64,000 bases of DNA from Methanobrevibacter sp. TLL-48-HuF1 (GTDB lineage: Archaea > Methanobacteriota > Methanobacteria > Methanobacteriales > Methanobacteriaceae), in assembly GCF_023617305.1 (NCBI RefSeq), contig NZ_CP081485.1, forward strand, positions 527,001-591,000. The letters run 5' to 3'. This document shows positions 63,822 to 64,000 of this stretch, one piece after another. Made by a program: the position numbers and the translations under genes. Every line of letters starts with the position of its first letter. Position 1 is the first letter of the stretch. The notes under the pieces were generated by a model. It made no database searches, had not been told where the DNA came from, and saw only the letters and a program-made list of their open reading frames with translations.

Positions 63822-64000
63822 ATGGAAAATCAAGAAATAACATTTTTTAAAGGGACACACAGGGTAATACCTCCTTCAAAAACAATCAAAAACAATGAAA
63901 GCAAAACAAAAATAGCTGGAATAACTCGTATAACTGAAATAACCCATTTGGACAGAATTGGAATTCCTGTTTTTTCAGCTATCAGACCTACTGCTCAGGA
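63822..64000 (+). CDS. ycaO: YcaO-family protein, N-terminus (probable McrA-glycine thioamidation)
   Basis: Open frame from ATG 63822 to the window edge (59 complete codons). The segment [19 protein letters not shown] and A-I-R-P-T-A is the conserved start of YcaO proteins, and in methanogens this is the marker protein that installs thioglycine in McrA. The stop of the protease gene is 6 bases upstream. The rest lies outside the window. Confidence 0.82.
   Translation, partial: MENQEITFFKGTHRVIPPSKTIKNNESKTKIAGITRITEITHLDRIGIPVFSAIRPTAQ

Noticed and set aside
1-64000. CRISPR array or cas genes
   Set aside because: No regularly spaced short repeats and no Cas-like protein seen anywhere; repeats present are protein-coding or two-copy.

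Overview
The window is AT-rich, gene-dense archaeal DNA that fits the order Methanobacteriales, most likely Methanobrevibacter (M. smithii or a close relative). Evidence for this: a complete A-type ATP synthase operon (atpHIKECFABD) with a sodium-type c subunit, TFB, Gar1, archaeal DnaG primase, TiaS, a CofA-like aldehyde dehydrogenase, a pseudomurein-binding-type cell-wall protein, several adhesin-like proteins and, at the right edge, the start of a YcaO protein like the one that thioamidates methyl-CoM reductase. Shine-Dalgarno sites are mostly GGTGAT or GGAGG, and GTG and TTG starts are common.

Layout. 1-4.3 kb: the N-terminal part of a large adhesin (minus strand) and a wall-anchored secreted protein. 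4.3-6.3 kb: a MarR/MATE efflux pair. 6.4-7.3 kb: two tandem membrane paralogues. 7.5-15.6 kb: housekeeping genes (pyrH, tatD-like, zinc ribbon, YbjQ-type proteins, TauE/SafE exporter, a double-domain glycosyltransferase, tfb, gar1). 15.7-17.9 kb: an RraA-like gene with an intact-ended 1358-bp insertion sequence just upstream, whose transposase carries an in-frame stop. 18.2-23 kb: dnaG, a Xer-type recombinase, bioY, tRNA-Gln, an ATP-grasp gene and a 50-residue membrane protein. 23.2-32 kb: the ATP synthase operon. 32.3-39.4 kb: small unknown genes and an eight-gene minus-strand operon combining a DUF3100-type transporter, PrpD-like, U32-like TIM barrel, class I fumarase alpha-like and citrate synthase/citryl-CoA lyase-like proteins with a nitroreductase. 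39.6-45.2 kb: tiaS, an HTH regulator, small unknowns, serA. 45.4-48.2 kb: an accessory patch of orphan genes with a 41-bp direct repeat. 48.2-56.6 kb: JAMM protease, thg1, nadX, PRC-barrel, tRNA-binding protein, cofA-like, two TMEM175-like channels, a class III pilin with TadC, an M24 peptidase. 56.9-63.8 kb: a surface locus with one adhesin-like protein among three paralogous polytopic membrane proteins and two paralogous small membrane proteins, then a site-2-type protease. The window ends in a ycaO gene.

The two best candidates for undescribed biology are the carboxylate operon (33.0-39.4 kb), which looks like a rewired methylcitrate-type pathway with its own importer, and the adhesin-associated membrane module (56.9-63.2 kb), whose members share a 192-bp identical block that points to recent gene conversion. 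Two genes (tfb and the gene at 42.3-43.1 kb) appear to lack a canonical start codon where homology-like sequence and ribosome binding sites say they should begin.
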